A DNA stretch of 64,000 nt from Fonsecaea monophora (Eukaryota > Ascomycota > Eurotiomycetes > Chaetothyriales > Herpotrichiellaceae), in assembly GCF_001642475.1 (NCBI RefSeq), contig NW_019174043.1:39114-103113 (forward strand), in the 5' to 3' direction. Positions 43,609 to 55,711 of this stretch are shown piece after piece. The translations under genes and the position numbers were made by a program. Below the pieces are notes generated by a model. That model ran no database searches, was not told where the DNA came from, and worked only from the letters and a program-made list of their open reading frames with translations. Each line of letters starts with the position of its first letter. Position 1 is the stretch's first letter.

Positions 43609-44850
43609 ATGCTGCGTCCGTCCCGCGGGCTGATCTCCAATGGCGTCCGCCATGTGGTCGACATTCTCACTCCTCCCCCGAACCTCTATCGGTATCGTCC
43701 TGCCCTCGGACCCCGTTGCATGATCACCCTCCCCAGCAGAAGCGCACTCGAGACCGCCACACGTCAAAGTGCGCAGCAATCTGCGCAAACGACGGGCGCG
43801 GAGCTCGGAGCGAAAAAGCCAGGGGGGGAGTCAGACACACGATACAGTTTCGCATGGCGCTTTGCCCGGAGCTGGACATGGCGGCTCTTCGTCATCGCGC
43901 CGCCGCTCCTGGTCCTCTTCATGTCGTTCCCGTACACCATCATGCGAGTGCAGGGCGCGTCAATGGCCCCCTTGTTCAACATCAACTCCTCTCCGCACCT
44001 CCCTCCGACCGCGCCGGACGTCATCCTCGTGAAAAAGGTCAAGGGCATCGAGGCGTGGCCGAACCTGACAAGAGACGGGTCTTCGCGGTTGACACTGAAG
44101 AGGGGCCAGATTGTGGTCTTTTATGCGCCTCACGATCCCACAAAATTGGCCGTCAAGAGGGTCATCGGCGTTCCGGGAGACAGAGTCAAACCCCTGCCCG
44201 GCTACCCGGGGGGCGATGACCCTGTGATTGTGCCGTACAACCATATCTGGGTCGAAGGGGACGCGAACAGCCGCGAAAAGTCCATGGACTCAAACTACTT
44301 TGGACCCCTCAGTCAGAACATGGTGTTGGGTCTGGTGACGGCAGTTCTGCCACCGTGGGCCTGGCCGGTGGCTGTCCGCGGGGACGAACACGATTACCCT
44401 GCCAAGACCAGCGGAAGGCTGGAGAAAGACGTGGTGCAGCACGCAAAGTTGGATCCTGATACCGAGGCCTCGAAGCAAGACGACCCCTTCGAGGACGGCC
44501 GAGCTGCGATCGAGTTGGCCATGATGCGGCAGAACCGAGATCAAATGATCACAATGATAAGGGACAAGTCGAAATTTGAACGAATGAAGACCATGTACGA
44601 GCGTGCAAAGACGGAGTTAAAGCACGGCACCGGGGAGTCGAGGGAGGTCGCCAGTGGGTTGGTGGAAGAGCTGCAGGTCCTGTTTGAGAGCGTGGGCTTG
44701 AACAAGGATGGAAACGTGATGCCCCCGGCACTGAGGAGTTTGAAACGAGGACGAACGGACGAGCGAGAAGTCGAAAAGCAGAAAAGACTGGACGAATACC
44801 TGGCCAGACAGCGCCAAGCTTCGAATGACGGCATCGGATCTCAAGCCTAG
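43609..44850 (+). CDS. imp2: mitochondrial inner membrane protease subunit 2 (signal peptidase family S26)
   Basis: Single-exon gene, 413 residues. IMP2 is a catalytic subunit of the inner membrane peptidase, which removes sorting peptides from proteins in the mitochondrial intermembrane space. The sequence has an Arg-rich N-terminus suitable for mitochondrial import and one transmembrane helix (about residues 92-110, LFVIAPPLLVLFMSFPYTIM). The Ser active-site box is RVQGASMAPLFN (Ser118) and the Lys box is LAVKRVIGVPGDRV (Lys183), giving the Ser-Lys dyad of type I signal peptidases. The late box is HIWVEGDANSREKSMDSNYF followed by GPLSQNMVLGLV. Residues after about 265 form a charged helical extension of roughly 150 residues; family members usually end near the catalytic domain. 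The assignment is secure, and it is the only clear core gene here. Confidence 0.93.
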   Translation: MLRPSRGLISNGVRHVVDILTPPPNLYRYRPALGPRCMITLPSRSALETATRQSAQQSAQTTGAELGAKKPGGESDTRYSFAWRFARSWTWRLFVIAPPLLVLFMSFPYTIMRVQGASMAPLFNINSSPHLPPTAPDVILVKKVKGIEAWPNLTRDGSSRLTLKRGQIVVFYAPHDPTKLAVKRVIGVPGDRVKPLPGYPGGDDPVIVPYNHIWVEGDANSREKSMDSNYFGPLSQNMVLGLVTAVLPPWAWPVAVRGDEHDYPAKTSGRLEKDVVQHAKLDPDTEASKQDDPFEDGRAAIELAMMRQNRDQMITMIRDKSKFERMKTMYERAKTELKHGTGESREVASGLVEELQVLFESVGLNKDGNVMPPALRSLKRGRTDEREVEKQKRLDEYLARQRQASNDGIGSQA

Positions 44851-47030
44851 TCCGTCATGGACATTGCGTGCCTTTAGCTTAAAGCAACGTCATCCCCCGC
44901 ATCGGTACCGAAACCATATGCTCACCAGGCCTCCCACGCTGGTAGTAGTCACGTCCACGTCGAGAGGGCTCTGCCCAGCAGCACCGACACGGCCTGAGAC
45001 GGAAATGGAATCTCCTCCCGCCCCGATCCCGACGTCGAATCCCATTCTCTTTGTCTTTCACGTCCAAGAGACCAAGCGCACCAGCTCGGCGTGGGTGTGG
45101 GTGGCCGAACTAAAACAAGGACGAAATTGACCCCCAGCACATACATCCCTGCAGGGTCGGGCCGGTCTGTTATGGGAAGTTGGTTCTTCGCCCCAGAAAT
45201 TCCGAAATAGTGCGGTGAAATGGGTATGCATGCGTATCTGGGTTTTCACAAACAAGCAAGACAGCATTCACCCCGCGACCATCAGTACCTCGAGGAATTT
45301 CGCCACCGAATGGGGTCCTTCGGGAAGGACTAGATCTATCTATCTATCTATCCATCTGTCTAGCTAGATAGGATTTCCAATGCCAATGCACGAAACCAAA
45401 CCATTCCGACAACTTGACTTGTTCCTCCCATGGGTAATGGTAAAGCATTTTACCAGGTGAAACGCTGGCGTTGCGGAAAAAAGTGTCTCTCGGTCCAGTC
45501 CAGGTCCAGCCCAGCCTCTCCCTCGCTCCCTCACCAAGTCTGTGCCCCACCTAGCTTACAAAACCATTGCGGTGGAAAGATCCTGGCCTGCACATCGCGT
45601 CCCAGCGAGAGACCAACTCTTTCTCTACCGTTGTGGCACGCGTGGCCTTTGCATGCGCGTTCGGGGACTGGATGCTACGTATGTAGCGCACTTCCGAATC
45701 CTTACACGCTGCCGCAAGAGGGGGCTTGAAGCAGACAGAACCACACTTTGAAATAACGGATATATCGTGTCGACGAGCTGGCCACTTCTTCCTCTTCCTC
45801 TCTCCGTTGATCTATCCGGATAGGATCTTCCGAGGTATACCAAACACCCAAACGCCAAACACGAGAATTGTGTGTCCAGGTCCGTGACGAGCGCGGCTGC
45901 AGGTCCAGGTTCAGGTCCAAGTCCAGGTCCAAGTTGGCATCGATACCTCCTTACATACATACCTGGCCAGAACGTCCCCCCCATCCTTTACCAGTCTGTA
46001 CGGAAAATGGTCCTCGGGGGCGCCTTTCTTTCCTTTCTTCCGGGCGTGTTTCACGGTTCACGGTTCACGGTTCGCGGTTCAACGAGAAAAAGAAAACATA
46101 TATCGATCCTCATTCAACGATACAACGAGAGAGCAGCAAATCAAGGTTCAATCCGAGGTGCTCTGCTCGCTCAGTTTTGTCGGTGACTGACTGCCAAAGA
46201 AAGACCTTGCAAGGGGTCGGGTCCCACGCATCATTACCGCAAGTGCCATGCGTGACTTGACTTGACTTGACTTGACTGCCCCTTGTCGTCAATTGATCTG
46301 GATCGAACTCGACGCGCGCCGTCTTTGAACAGAGTTCATTCTCCTCCGGAGGGATATACGTGACTTTGTGCTGCGAGAAGAGAGTACGAGGTCCTCCTGC
46401 TCCATGCGTTAACAATTTGGAAAACCGACTGAAAAAAGGGGGACATGCAACTGTGTTCGACGCCGCGGCCCTCGTGTCAAAAGGATTCCTGGTTCACAAG
46501 GATCGAGGAAGTCCCAGGGTTTGCATTTCCAGCCAGTCAAGAGGTGTCAACGGAGGTGTTGAGGACAGCCAGCTAGAGGTGCAGAAGTTTATCGGCCAGT
46601 GCACAGACTGGGACGTTCTCAACACAAAGAGTAGCTATACAAAACAGGCGTCGGCGAACCCACACACAGAGTCTGGGCACTCGATTGCAAAGGAATTCGC
46701 GTCAATGAGATATACTGCTTGGCCATTGCTATCTGCCTATGTGTAGGAAAAGAGTGAAACGTCTCAAGGACCTTCAAACCCATGCCATGTAACCACCTGT
46801 GATAATGATACGTCAAGGGTCGTCGCCTTGGATGCCCACCATCTCCTCTTGCAGCCTCGTTTCTGATGATATTGTGTATACTTCTAGGTTGTAAGACGTT
46901 GGATAGTGGTGCGTGATTGCTGCTTTTCTTCCTCTCGCATTTCTCTCCTTCTGTTCTGACATGCTTCTGCCATGGTGTCTTTAGGATTTGGTCGGCGGGT
47001 GCTTGATGCGTATGGCACTGCTGGGTTTCA
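44851..47030. other. gene-poor stretch with short tandem repeats
   Basis: No supported gene. Repeats include (TCTA)n at about 45332-45352, CAGGTC units at about 45897-45932, CGGTTCA units at 46052-46080 and TTGAC pentamers at 46255-46277. An open frame at 46360-46746 (plus) lacks motifs and is not called. Confidence 0.45.
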
Positions 47031-48057
47031 CTATGGGTATGGTATGTGTCCAACCTCTTCAAATGGCCATTCCAGATGTCCACCATCTCTTGCCGGTTCT
47101 GGGTCCTCAGAATCGCCATCGCTATCAAGTTCCTCCATTTCGATCTCTTCCAGAGCGTCTGCCTCTTCGATGACGGCGCCGATTTCTCGCACGGAGAGTT
47201 CAATGTTCCGACCGTGTAAGAATGGTGGAATGAGTTCTTGGCGTGCGAAATCAAGCAGGCATACGCGGAGAGGAGGGCCGGGAACGAGTCTTCCATCGTC
47301 GCCACGGATCTCCTAGACACAAACGTGAGAAACGGTTCGGATTTGGTGGCAATACACTAACCTGATAATGGTGCTTCAGCTTCCGGCCTTCTGGGTCTGT
47401 ATAGTCTCGTCTCCATGTGTGCATGGACACATTCCAGGTGCGAAGGTGGTCGTAATCGAAAGCAACAAACAATCGGACCTTGCGGTTGCTTTTGAGAATG
47501 TAGAACTCGGCCAATTCTTGTAGTCTCTCCCGCTTCTGCAAGTAGGAAATTTCGACCACGACACCATATTTGGGGAGACAAACGTGGTGGAAGAAGGCGT
47601 CTGGTTGATGTAGATCTCGACAGGCGTTGGACCCTGCTTTCGAAGTAGGCGGCGTGATGGCTAAGATTCTTTTCCTGAACATCCTGACGCGGTGTCGTCT
47701 ACACAGCTTCGTCAACTTCTTGAGGAGTTTCCGAGAGAAAGACTGAATGAACAACTGCTGAGCCGGGGATGGGATTTGGTGAACGAAGGTCTCCAAGCCA
47801 CAAAAATAGCCGTATCTACATCTCGGTCAGCAGGAATCGAGGTGAGGATTCGTCTTGTATTTCATAACATACTGAGTTGGCCCTCTCTGCTCAGCCAAGT
47901 GTTTGTTCGTCACGATCCAGTTCGGCTCTGACAGGGGGTATTCAATCCAGCGAGCGGTGTCAGGCGGGTCACCAACGGTACGACGGTTGATATCTTCGAT
48001 AATGGTGGCCACCTCTGCATTGTCTTCAGCCAATGGAGGAATGGGGGGCAGGTTCAT
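47031..48057 (-). CDS. PD-(D/E)XK nuclease-like fungal protein, copy C
   Basis: Three exons, 48057-47873, 47815-47362 and 47312-47031, with 57- and 49-base introns (donors GTATGT and GTTAGT, acceptors TGTAG and TCTAG), give 306 residues. Exon 1 starts MNLPPIPPLAEDNAEVATII. Exon 2 holds a basic helical stretch, then the core: QPDAFFHHVCLPKYGVVVEI (Asp134, Glu150), SYLQKRERLQELAEFYILKS (Gln155, Lys156) and VRLFVAFDYDH. Exon 3 ends in an acidic tail (EEIEMEELDSDGDSEDPEPA). The D...E...QK pattern aligns with the gene at 23832-24962, so they are diverged paralogues. Motifs are those of a restriction-endonuclease-like fungal family of unknown function; catalytic residues look present. All joins are in frame with canonical splice sites. 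Confidence 0.82.
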
Positions 48058-51000
48058 GGTGCAGAATTGATATCCCGTGGTATTTGCCACGGAAACGAAG
48101 CTTGAAACAGCAGACACAAGGTAGAGAAGATGGGATGGAACGATGAGGGTGGAATGAGATGTGGTGAAAGAGATGGATATGATGAGGGGAGAGAAAGAGG
48201 GTGGGGGGTTCGGAGGAGGGAGAGATGGAGTAAGTCGAACCTGGTTTCTATGACGCAGCAGGAGCCATTGAACATTGGGCAGGAGTCAATTGCTCTGGCC
48301 AGTTCCTTCCTCTTCTCAGCCTCGCCTCAGTCTCGTTCCTCTATCAAGGTGCTTAGCCAGCTGCATCAATACTGGGGCTACACAACACATTGCAGGTCTA
48401 TAACAATGCTCCAGGTCTGCAAAAGTCACTGCTCGAATATCTTATATCTTTGATGAAACCTCACCGACTGCCTTACGGTTTATGTTCGATGGCGTCTACG
48501 ACAGTTCTCAATCAAGTCCTCGTTCTTCATGGCGAGGCTGGGGCTTCATATGTACGTGTCCCTCCCAGAACAACCCACGGAGGACTCTTAGCGACATCCC
48601 ATTATGTAGTTGATGCAGGACGCCAATCCTGATTGCCCGTCCTACGAAGCCCGGCCGCTTCCTTCAAACGGCCGGGGCAATTCTCCCAAGATGTCAGCAG
48701 CAGAGCTCGTAGCTCACTCACCCATCTACCCTGCACCACCCCGAGCTTTCAGCGCATCCAGGCTTCGTGCAAAGAGGAGGCACCCTTGAAGTGACACTGC
48801 TTCTCTTTCTTGCAGAGGAAAATTGTTACGAGACAGGCGCTCCCAGCCGTCTTTCTGGCTCCATGCATGGAGAAGAAGAAGCAACAGCGGAAGCAGTCCT
48901 GAAACCCAGGCTGCGCAAGCCGTTGAAGAGGCCACGAAACAAGCACAAGTATCTATGGTAGCTAGGGAGGTAGGTAGCCAACTACTCGAAGCCATATATA
49001 TGTATGCATATGTATATGTACACTTGTCCTTGTCGTAAAAGCGCCATTGCAGAAGCCAGAGTAGTCAGTCAAGTCTGTAGAAAGCGTGTTTTGTTTGACA
49101 CCCACCCACCCAGTCTGTAGTTTGTTGGTTTCCTGGGAAGGACATGCGTCGTAGGTGGCGGATCTACACGTCAACACAGCCAGCCAGCGAGATGTGCGTT
49201 GTGGGCGTGGCTTCTCCATCTCACGTCTCATATCTCAGAGGGTATTTGGACTCCCCTTTCGTTGATACATTTGGTACTGCCTCCCCGTCCCTGTCCCTCT
49301 CCAACAGCAGAAGCCAGCGATTCCTGGTGTGTTTGTGGATTTGCAAGCCCTGGTTGCCATTGCGTTACATTGCATTGCACGTTCGATCGGGAAAGTCGGC
49401 GGCAGGGAATGCTGTGGCACTTCGTGATGTACGATTGTGACAGGCCTGATTCCACGAAACAAGAGGGGCGCAGGCACATCAATGCGGTTCGAGAAAGACC
49501 GGGGGCATCCATCCGATAGACACGATGAAGTCGGAATGCCCATTTCGCACTCAACTCGTTCGTCCCGTGGTAATGAAAAGCATCCACCAGGCAAAGCTGG
49601 CGTCGTGGAAAGTGTGCAGCTGCCAAGTCCAGCTTCTCCATCACTATGTGAGCAGCATGCAAGACATTGCTGCGAGGAGATCTTCGGTACAGCCTCCCCA
49701 AACCCCACTCCTCCTCTTACAGTTGTGGCTTTCCATGAATTTCTTGGGGATATGATGCTCCGTACGTACACACTCCCGAGTCCTTAAGGACAGGTAGTAA
49801 GGGCGGAGAGGTAAACTTGAGATGACCGTTAGACCGCGTCGCATTGCCGCCCCCTCTTGTGTTCGGTAGACTTTGTACCATATCAATATCAGTGCTGAAC
49901 CGAGACTTGTGTCAAGATCTGTACAGAATGAGCGCCAGGTCCAAGTCAGCACCCACTTACCAGCGTGCTCCTCCAATCCTGCTAGCAAGTCAGTGCTGGT
50001 TCCGTGGAATTGGCCGCACTTCAAAGTGTGAACGCACAACTGTGCTCACGCGTGCACGTTTGCGAGGACGCTTTCGTGGGGCGGGCTCATATCTAGTTCT
50101 CCATATCCAGAGTTTGTCATTAACTGGTCGAAAACAGTCACAATTGCGGCACTTACTAGAGTCAGTCTGAGCGGGAGAAACCTCTGATCTGGACGGGGGT
50201 CCTCCCGATGAAGATGCAGCGCCGTGAAAGCTGAGAACCCGGTTGGTGGCGCGTTTTCGCAACGGAACCAGAGAAGGGGTTATAAAACATGGTGTATTGA
50301 AGCCTTAGTACATTATGTTCTGCAAACAGTCCGCATCTATGTTCCGGCTCAAGTCGGGCCTTGGACGAGAGAGGCATCGAGGCTCGGGGTGCTCGCCCAG
50401 TTTCAGCAAGGATATAGTCCTATGGGCGTGGGCCCACGCATCAGCGAGCGCCGTGACGCCTTTATTAATGATCTGGATCGACTTTGATCGAGAATTTGCG
50501 ACCAATCCCAGCGGCAGTTGGAGCAGCCAGCAAGCGTCCAGCTTCGCTCCACCGGGCTCCTGTGACCTGGACTGCCACCGCCACCGTCGCCGCTGCGGCC
50601 GCCGACAGAGCGTCCAGAGGAGGCGTTCAAGAAGGTCCTCGTCGAGATAGGGTGTAAGTAATCACCTTCTGATTCTTCAACACTGAAAAAAGTGTAGAAG
50701 CTGCCAGCGCAATTTCAAACCATCTCCGCAATATTGTCCTTTCTCTTTGCTTCCCAAGCTCTTGCCAGCCAGCACGTCACTGTTCGCTTCCGCAGCCATG
50801 GCACTCATAGAGAGGATTTCTGAAAGGTGTCTTCTGCGTGGCTCAATGTTGGTTTGTGAAAACCCACCACCGCCCGGTTGAATCGAGGATAGCGAAAAAA
50901 AAGGAATCGCGAGAGATGCGGAGGACGAGGGTTGAACCGAGGAACATAGACACCTTGGATCCCAGGATTGTGGCGCCAGTATTGAGATTCTGCCTGTTCG

Positions 51001-54000
51001 CAACATGTCCGCAGCGAGGGAGTGGCGAGAGAGAGCGAGTCGGTACCGCCCACCTGTTAGGGGATTCCCTTCAACGCAGCTACAACGCAGAGCATTCGTC
51101 GCCGTTACCGGAGGGGGAGATTCGACTCAGCTAGTAGTTATTTGACCTCTACCAAGAATCACATATTGATCTCACCTTTAGAACGTAGCTCGTACAATGG
51201 TCCAGAAAGGGGGTAGGGGGTAAGGAAGAAGTAATGGCCAGCCAAAACATTCAGTCAGGATCCTCCTCGTCGTTGTTCTCGGCCTCATTTTGATTTCAGC
51301 CGTGTAGAAGAACACTTCGCCTACTACGACGCAGCCTGTGGCATGAGGAAATCTCAACTGTTAGGATGCCATTACGATGCGAATTCCGGGTCGAAAGACT
51401 TCGCTGTTGTGCGGCAGAAGGGCACATGTTCAGCCTCGTATGGGGTAGCCCAAACGAGGCTGTCGAGACTGTGACATGTACTTCGCTTTACGCGCCTTCG
51501 TGAGCTGGGGGATTTGGTCCAATTTGGTCCTCTACTATACTGATAGCTCAGGTTCCAATATATTGCGTATTTGGGATGTGCTACCGCCGCCCTTTCGGGC
51601 AGGTTTCGATGAATCTCGGTGAGTTCAGCAAGCCTGGATCGACGGGAGAAGACAATGCGGGCTCGTCCAGGTATGCGGAGGAGAAAGGATGCTCCCCCAA
51701 CAGACATAACCGTGGGCGAGGGCGTCGACGTCGAGATCGAGGGTTTTTGCAAGAATATCCAGGTCACCGTCACCCCGGAGCCGCTATGTTATCTGCAGAT
51801 AAGCCGGTTGCGCGGGTGCAAACAAGGAGAGAAGCATGAGGACATCGTGAAAGTATCTCTTGATTGAGGCAGCTATATTGTCCAGCTCTTGCTCCCTCGT
51901 GCTTTCTGCAGGCCTCGCTGTGGACAGGGAGGCAAGCTCTTTGTGAAACTGCATCTCTTTGTTGTGCACTGGTACCCAGTGTGTTATATCGTGGGGGAAT
52001 GAGTGGAAAGGGTCTGATTTCGACGGTAAGCTCAGTCCTCGGTATATTTGTATCATTTGTTTTGATCAATCAAACCGGATAGACGGAGTACTCGGTCTTT
52101 CTGTGGAAAGAAGGAGAAGAAGGAGAAGAAGGACGCCCATCATCAGTCTTGTGTCATTTGAGCAGCGATATAGAGAGCATGAGATGGCAGTGCTTCCCTC
52201 CAGGACTTTTAGGCATATCATCCGTCAGCTTGGCCTGCAGGACTGCCTCCATAATCGGTTGAGAAAGGAACACTCGCTTTGGTTCGAGACGGAGAAGGAG
52301 AAGAATAAGTCGACGGATCCTCCAACGGCGACACAAGCTCCGTCCATAGCTGCGTTGAGGGCAGGATACACAGTGAGATGAGGTTCCATCTCCACCCTCT
52401 CATCAATTAAAGGTGCTTGTAGATGTCGTGAAGGTCACTGGCTTGCGCGAGGGCCAGGTTCATTTGCTGCAGCTACCGCATGGTTGATACTCTAGTCGTC
52501 GGTCTTGTCAGTAACCACAAAGGTATAGATAGATCAATCCCAAGAGGGTGGGTAAGAAGGCTCAAATCACACAAGGATGGGAGATTTGCCATCATGCTCA
52601 TTCGTCCACTCACAACTTCTCTGGCATTCCGGTGTGGTTTGCGACCTGAGGTCCTTCGAGCAGCCCATGATGAGCTCCAGATCTGGGACTGGGGGCACCC
52701 GTTGAGGAGGAGCCTGTGTCCTCGACAAATCCTGTCACTCACCCTCAAGTGCAGGCAGCTTGCGTCATCCAAGACCCGACAGTCACCGTGAACGGGAGCT
52801 AAGGAGGCTCGGGATGAACCAGAATGGATGGAGATCGCCCCAAATCTGACTCTTGGTTCAGCTCGTGCACCTAGATCGCCTTCTTACAGCCGTCATAGGT
52901 TTTGTTGCTGCTATTGCGCCTGTGTCAAGAGCGTAAACATGACCAGCGGAGCATATTGTCCGTCCCTGAACTCTGACGAGACATCCATCGCTTTTGAACC
53001 TTCACCACTCGCATCTGGCCACGGACAAGTCATGGAAAGTTGGAAGAGGGTCAGAGTTCTGAAGCTATAACAGCTCTCAGAGCATCCAAAAGGCAAGTAA
53101 ATCCGTGTTCGTGTTCGACAAGGCATCGAAGGGGAATAGAAGAGGTCATGTTCCTTAATCTTGTCTTGTATCATTTGGCACCGGCCGGTCGGATTGACCG
53201 AGCGAGGTATTTGCTGGCTCTTGAATAATCTCTGTCTGTTGTTTACTTCTTCTTGCTCGGCTTCTCTCTTATCTGTTTTGGCCTGCTCGCTTGCTTGCGA
53301 TATTGGGACATAGATTCAGTCTACTATAGAGTGGCTGCCGGATTCTCCAACCAAGGAGATTCAATCGCAATGGTCTTTGTTCATGGCTTCCCTACTCTTT
53401 CTCTTTCTGTCCTGTTCTGGCGGTCGTCTCTGGCCCGTCGCAAACTTGTCTTCATTCAAGATTCGGCCCGCGCCGTGGTGCGCTCGAAGGAATATGCGAA
53501 CCACCACCTCCTCCATCATCACCACAAAAAAGCGATATTACACACCACGTGGAGCTGCGGCTAGACTGCCGCCACTGTTTGCCATCCTGTCCATATTCCG
53601 CCAATGGTTGAACTCTTCTCCATGTTCTCAGTTCTGTGTAGTTTCTGTTGTTGTCTCTGGCATAACACCAGATGTCTTCGATTGGAGAAGAAAAGCCTGC
53701 AGAGCACACGCGGCTTGGGGGACTTTTCTTGGTCTCTTGTGGACTGTTTCGGGAGAAGCGAGGCCCTAGGTAGAGGAAAGGACTGCGGACCGGCCGTGTC
53801 CGTGGCCGCTCAGGTGTCTGGTCTGGATGGGTAAATACTTCTCATATTATACGAGCACCGTTCAAGGTTCGGCGTGCCCGTGCAAGAACGCACAGAGGCC
53901 GATCTGTTGTTGTTGTTTAATTGACTGCCGAGCACTGAGCAATGAAATACCATATCAATATTGAATCAATGGAGGAACATCGTGAATTATACTAGGTTCT

Positions 54001-54400
54001 CGGGGACCTGTCAGACTAAATACAGCGGCCAAGTCAAAATCCTAGGCATATAAAACGTGTTTTTTTTTCCTGCTCCTCACTTAACCGCCTTCTAATATCT
54101 TCTCTTCCACGCCACCATGCCTACCCTAGGGGGCCGGAAGACCTCCCCGGCCGAGTTTTGTCTGATTCAGTGCGTTCGGTGTTCTCAATGTCCCAGTTCT
54201 TGCAGCTGAACTGCCGTGGCACTGGTGTATCTGCACGAGGAGTGTAGAGGAGTGTAGAGCGCGGGATCAAACATCGATACATAGCGAGTGGTGACCGAGT
54301 GGTAAAGAAGATTACCTGAGCGAGACCCAGGAGGGAGGAAGACTCCTTGACGACCGCCGGAAGTGGATGGAGTGCTAGAGTTGGCTGGCGCTGGAGGAAG
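48058..54400. other. long gene-poor stretch
   Basis: More than 6 kb without a gene I can support. Short coherent pieces occur (for example a minus-strand helix EQELDNIAASIKRYFHDVLM near 51.85 kb and a plus-strand tail near 50.3-50.5 kb), but none has a family motif, clean start or splice structure. Bases 54061-54069 hold a T run. Confidence 0.4.
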
Positions 54401-54408
54401 TCAGTCAG

Positions 54409-55324
54409 TTAGCCTCTCAATATATGCCCGTATACATACTGCTCAAGGGCTATAATCAAGGTTAAAGGCAGGACCAACGGCATGTGTTGTATCAGCCAGT
54501 CCAATGTCAGAACTAACACTGTAGCTCCACAGCAAACGAACACCAGCGGGATCATGACTGCGAACGGAACAAGGAGGAGAATTGCCGCCATGAGGATCAG
54601 AGAAGACGACGGATGGCTGGGTGGTGAATACGCTGGTCAAAGGAAGTGAATTGAAGGAAGTCAAGAAGTCGTTGTGGCTGTCGGACTTGGCGGGTTTTGA
54701 AACATTTTGGACCTTCCTCCACCTCGATATCTCAATGGGAGCAACAATCTCACCTTGTCTCTCACCGTTTGACCGCCTCCATCTACTTACCTTGATCCTC
54801 GCTACTTCTTGCGCCATCTTGGATTAATCGACGGTACCTTCGTGAGCCACTCCGCAGAGTATTCAAAAAGATCCAAGCAACAGACCAGACACTCCTCATA
54901 TCCGATGATACAGAGCCATCCAACAAGCGTCAGAGAACCCAAGATCACAGCGGAGACCAATATTCAGCTGATGATGGAGACAATATCGTCATTGGTGGTG
55001 ATTCAGACGCCAGAAGAGAGGCGCTTCTGTCTCGGTCAGTCGACGGGGTCTGCTATATCATCACATCCAGTCAAGCCCAGCTAACGAAGTGTACAGGAAC
55101 TCCTGAGTGCCCAACCGCTATTCGACAAAGATGGTGAATGCATCGAGGAAGACGAGGAGGTTCAACCCGAATATGTCGACCTTGAGGAGATCTAGAATGG
55201 AAGAAAGATATACTACAACTAACGTCAATATGGAACGATCTTCTGCCTCCATTGAAGAGCGAGGAGTCCAAAAAATACCAGTCAGAGCACCTACTACTGC
55301 GACCTTTACTCTGCCTTTCCACAT
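54409..55324 (-). pseudogene. decayed multi-pass membrane protein
   Basis: On the minus strand, hydrophobic segments appear in sequence. VKVAVVGALTGIFWTPRSSM and SILTLVVVYLSSILDLLKVD are followed by FGLNLLVFLDAFTIF (55324-55118). Then ILVSAVILGSLTLVGWLCII lies near 54.95 kb, and MAAILLLVPFAVMIPLVFVC (54591-54409) follows. Between them several TGA codons interrupt otherwise coherent sequence. The hydrophobic spacing suggests four to six membrane helices. No family was recognised. Confidence 0.45.
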
Positions 55325-55348
55325 CTCACCCTGTGCTCACCGTTTGCC

Positions 55349-55711
55349 ATGAGCATTGGACAAAATTACTTCTCTGCCGATCAAGGGATCGAGCACGGGC
55401 AAATCACGCTCAATGTCCACGAAGCAAGCGGCCAGAAAATTTCCGGTGGCATGACGGCACTCCTCGACCTACCTCTTGACGAGGGCAGAGAACTGCTTGT
55501 ACGTATGCATCCAAGTCATCTGCTCGAGTCAGCTATTATCCAGCGCGAACAAGTCAGACTCGGCTACCTCTTTCAGGACTCGAAGAATACAGCCAATGCA
55601 GCAAGTCCCGAGAATCAGCCCGAGCGATTCGCAGACCTTTGCGTCCGTTGCAGTATAGATAGGTTGAGACTTCCTGCATCTCCCACTGATGAGGCCCAGA
55701 TGGCCTTATAG
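55349..55711 (+). CDS. hypothetical protein or gene fragment
   Basis: ATG at 55349 opens 120 codons: SIGQNYFSADQGIEHGQITL, GGMTALLDLPLDEGRELLVR, then FADLCVRCSIDRLRLPASPT to a TAG. It reads like real protein, but no family is recognised. It lies in a zone of eroded genes, so it may be a surviving fragment rather than an expressed gene. Confidence 0.35.
   Translation: MSIGQNYFSADQGIEHGQITLNVHEASGQKISGGMTALLDLPLDEGRELLVRMHPSHLLESAIIQREQVRLGYLFQDSKNTANAASPENQPERFADLCVRCSIDRLRLPASPTDEAQMAL

Noticed and set aside
46619..47320. 233-codon minus-strand open frame
   Set aside because: It overlaps the last exon of the nuclease-like gene at 47031-48057 in another frame; the spliced reading explains the sequence better.
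53253..53834. Plus-strand hydrophobic and Cys-rich frames as a membrane gene
   Set aside because: Frames are short, overlap, and lack coherent ordering or splice sites.
54285..54350. tRNA-like GACCGAGTGGT sequence
   Set aside because: Resembles a D-arm but no matching anticodon arm, T-arm or acceptor pairing could be found.
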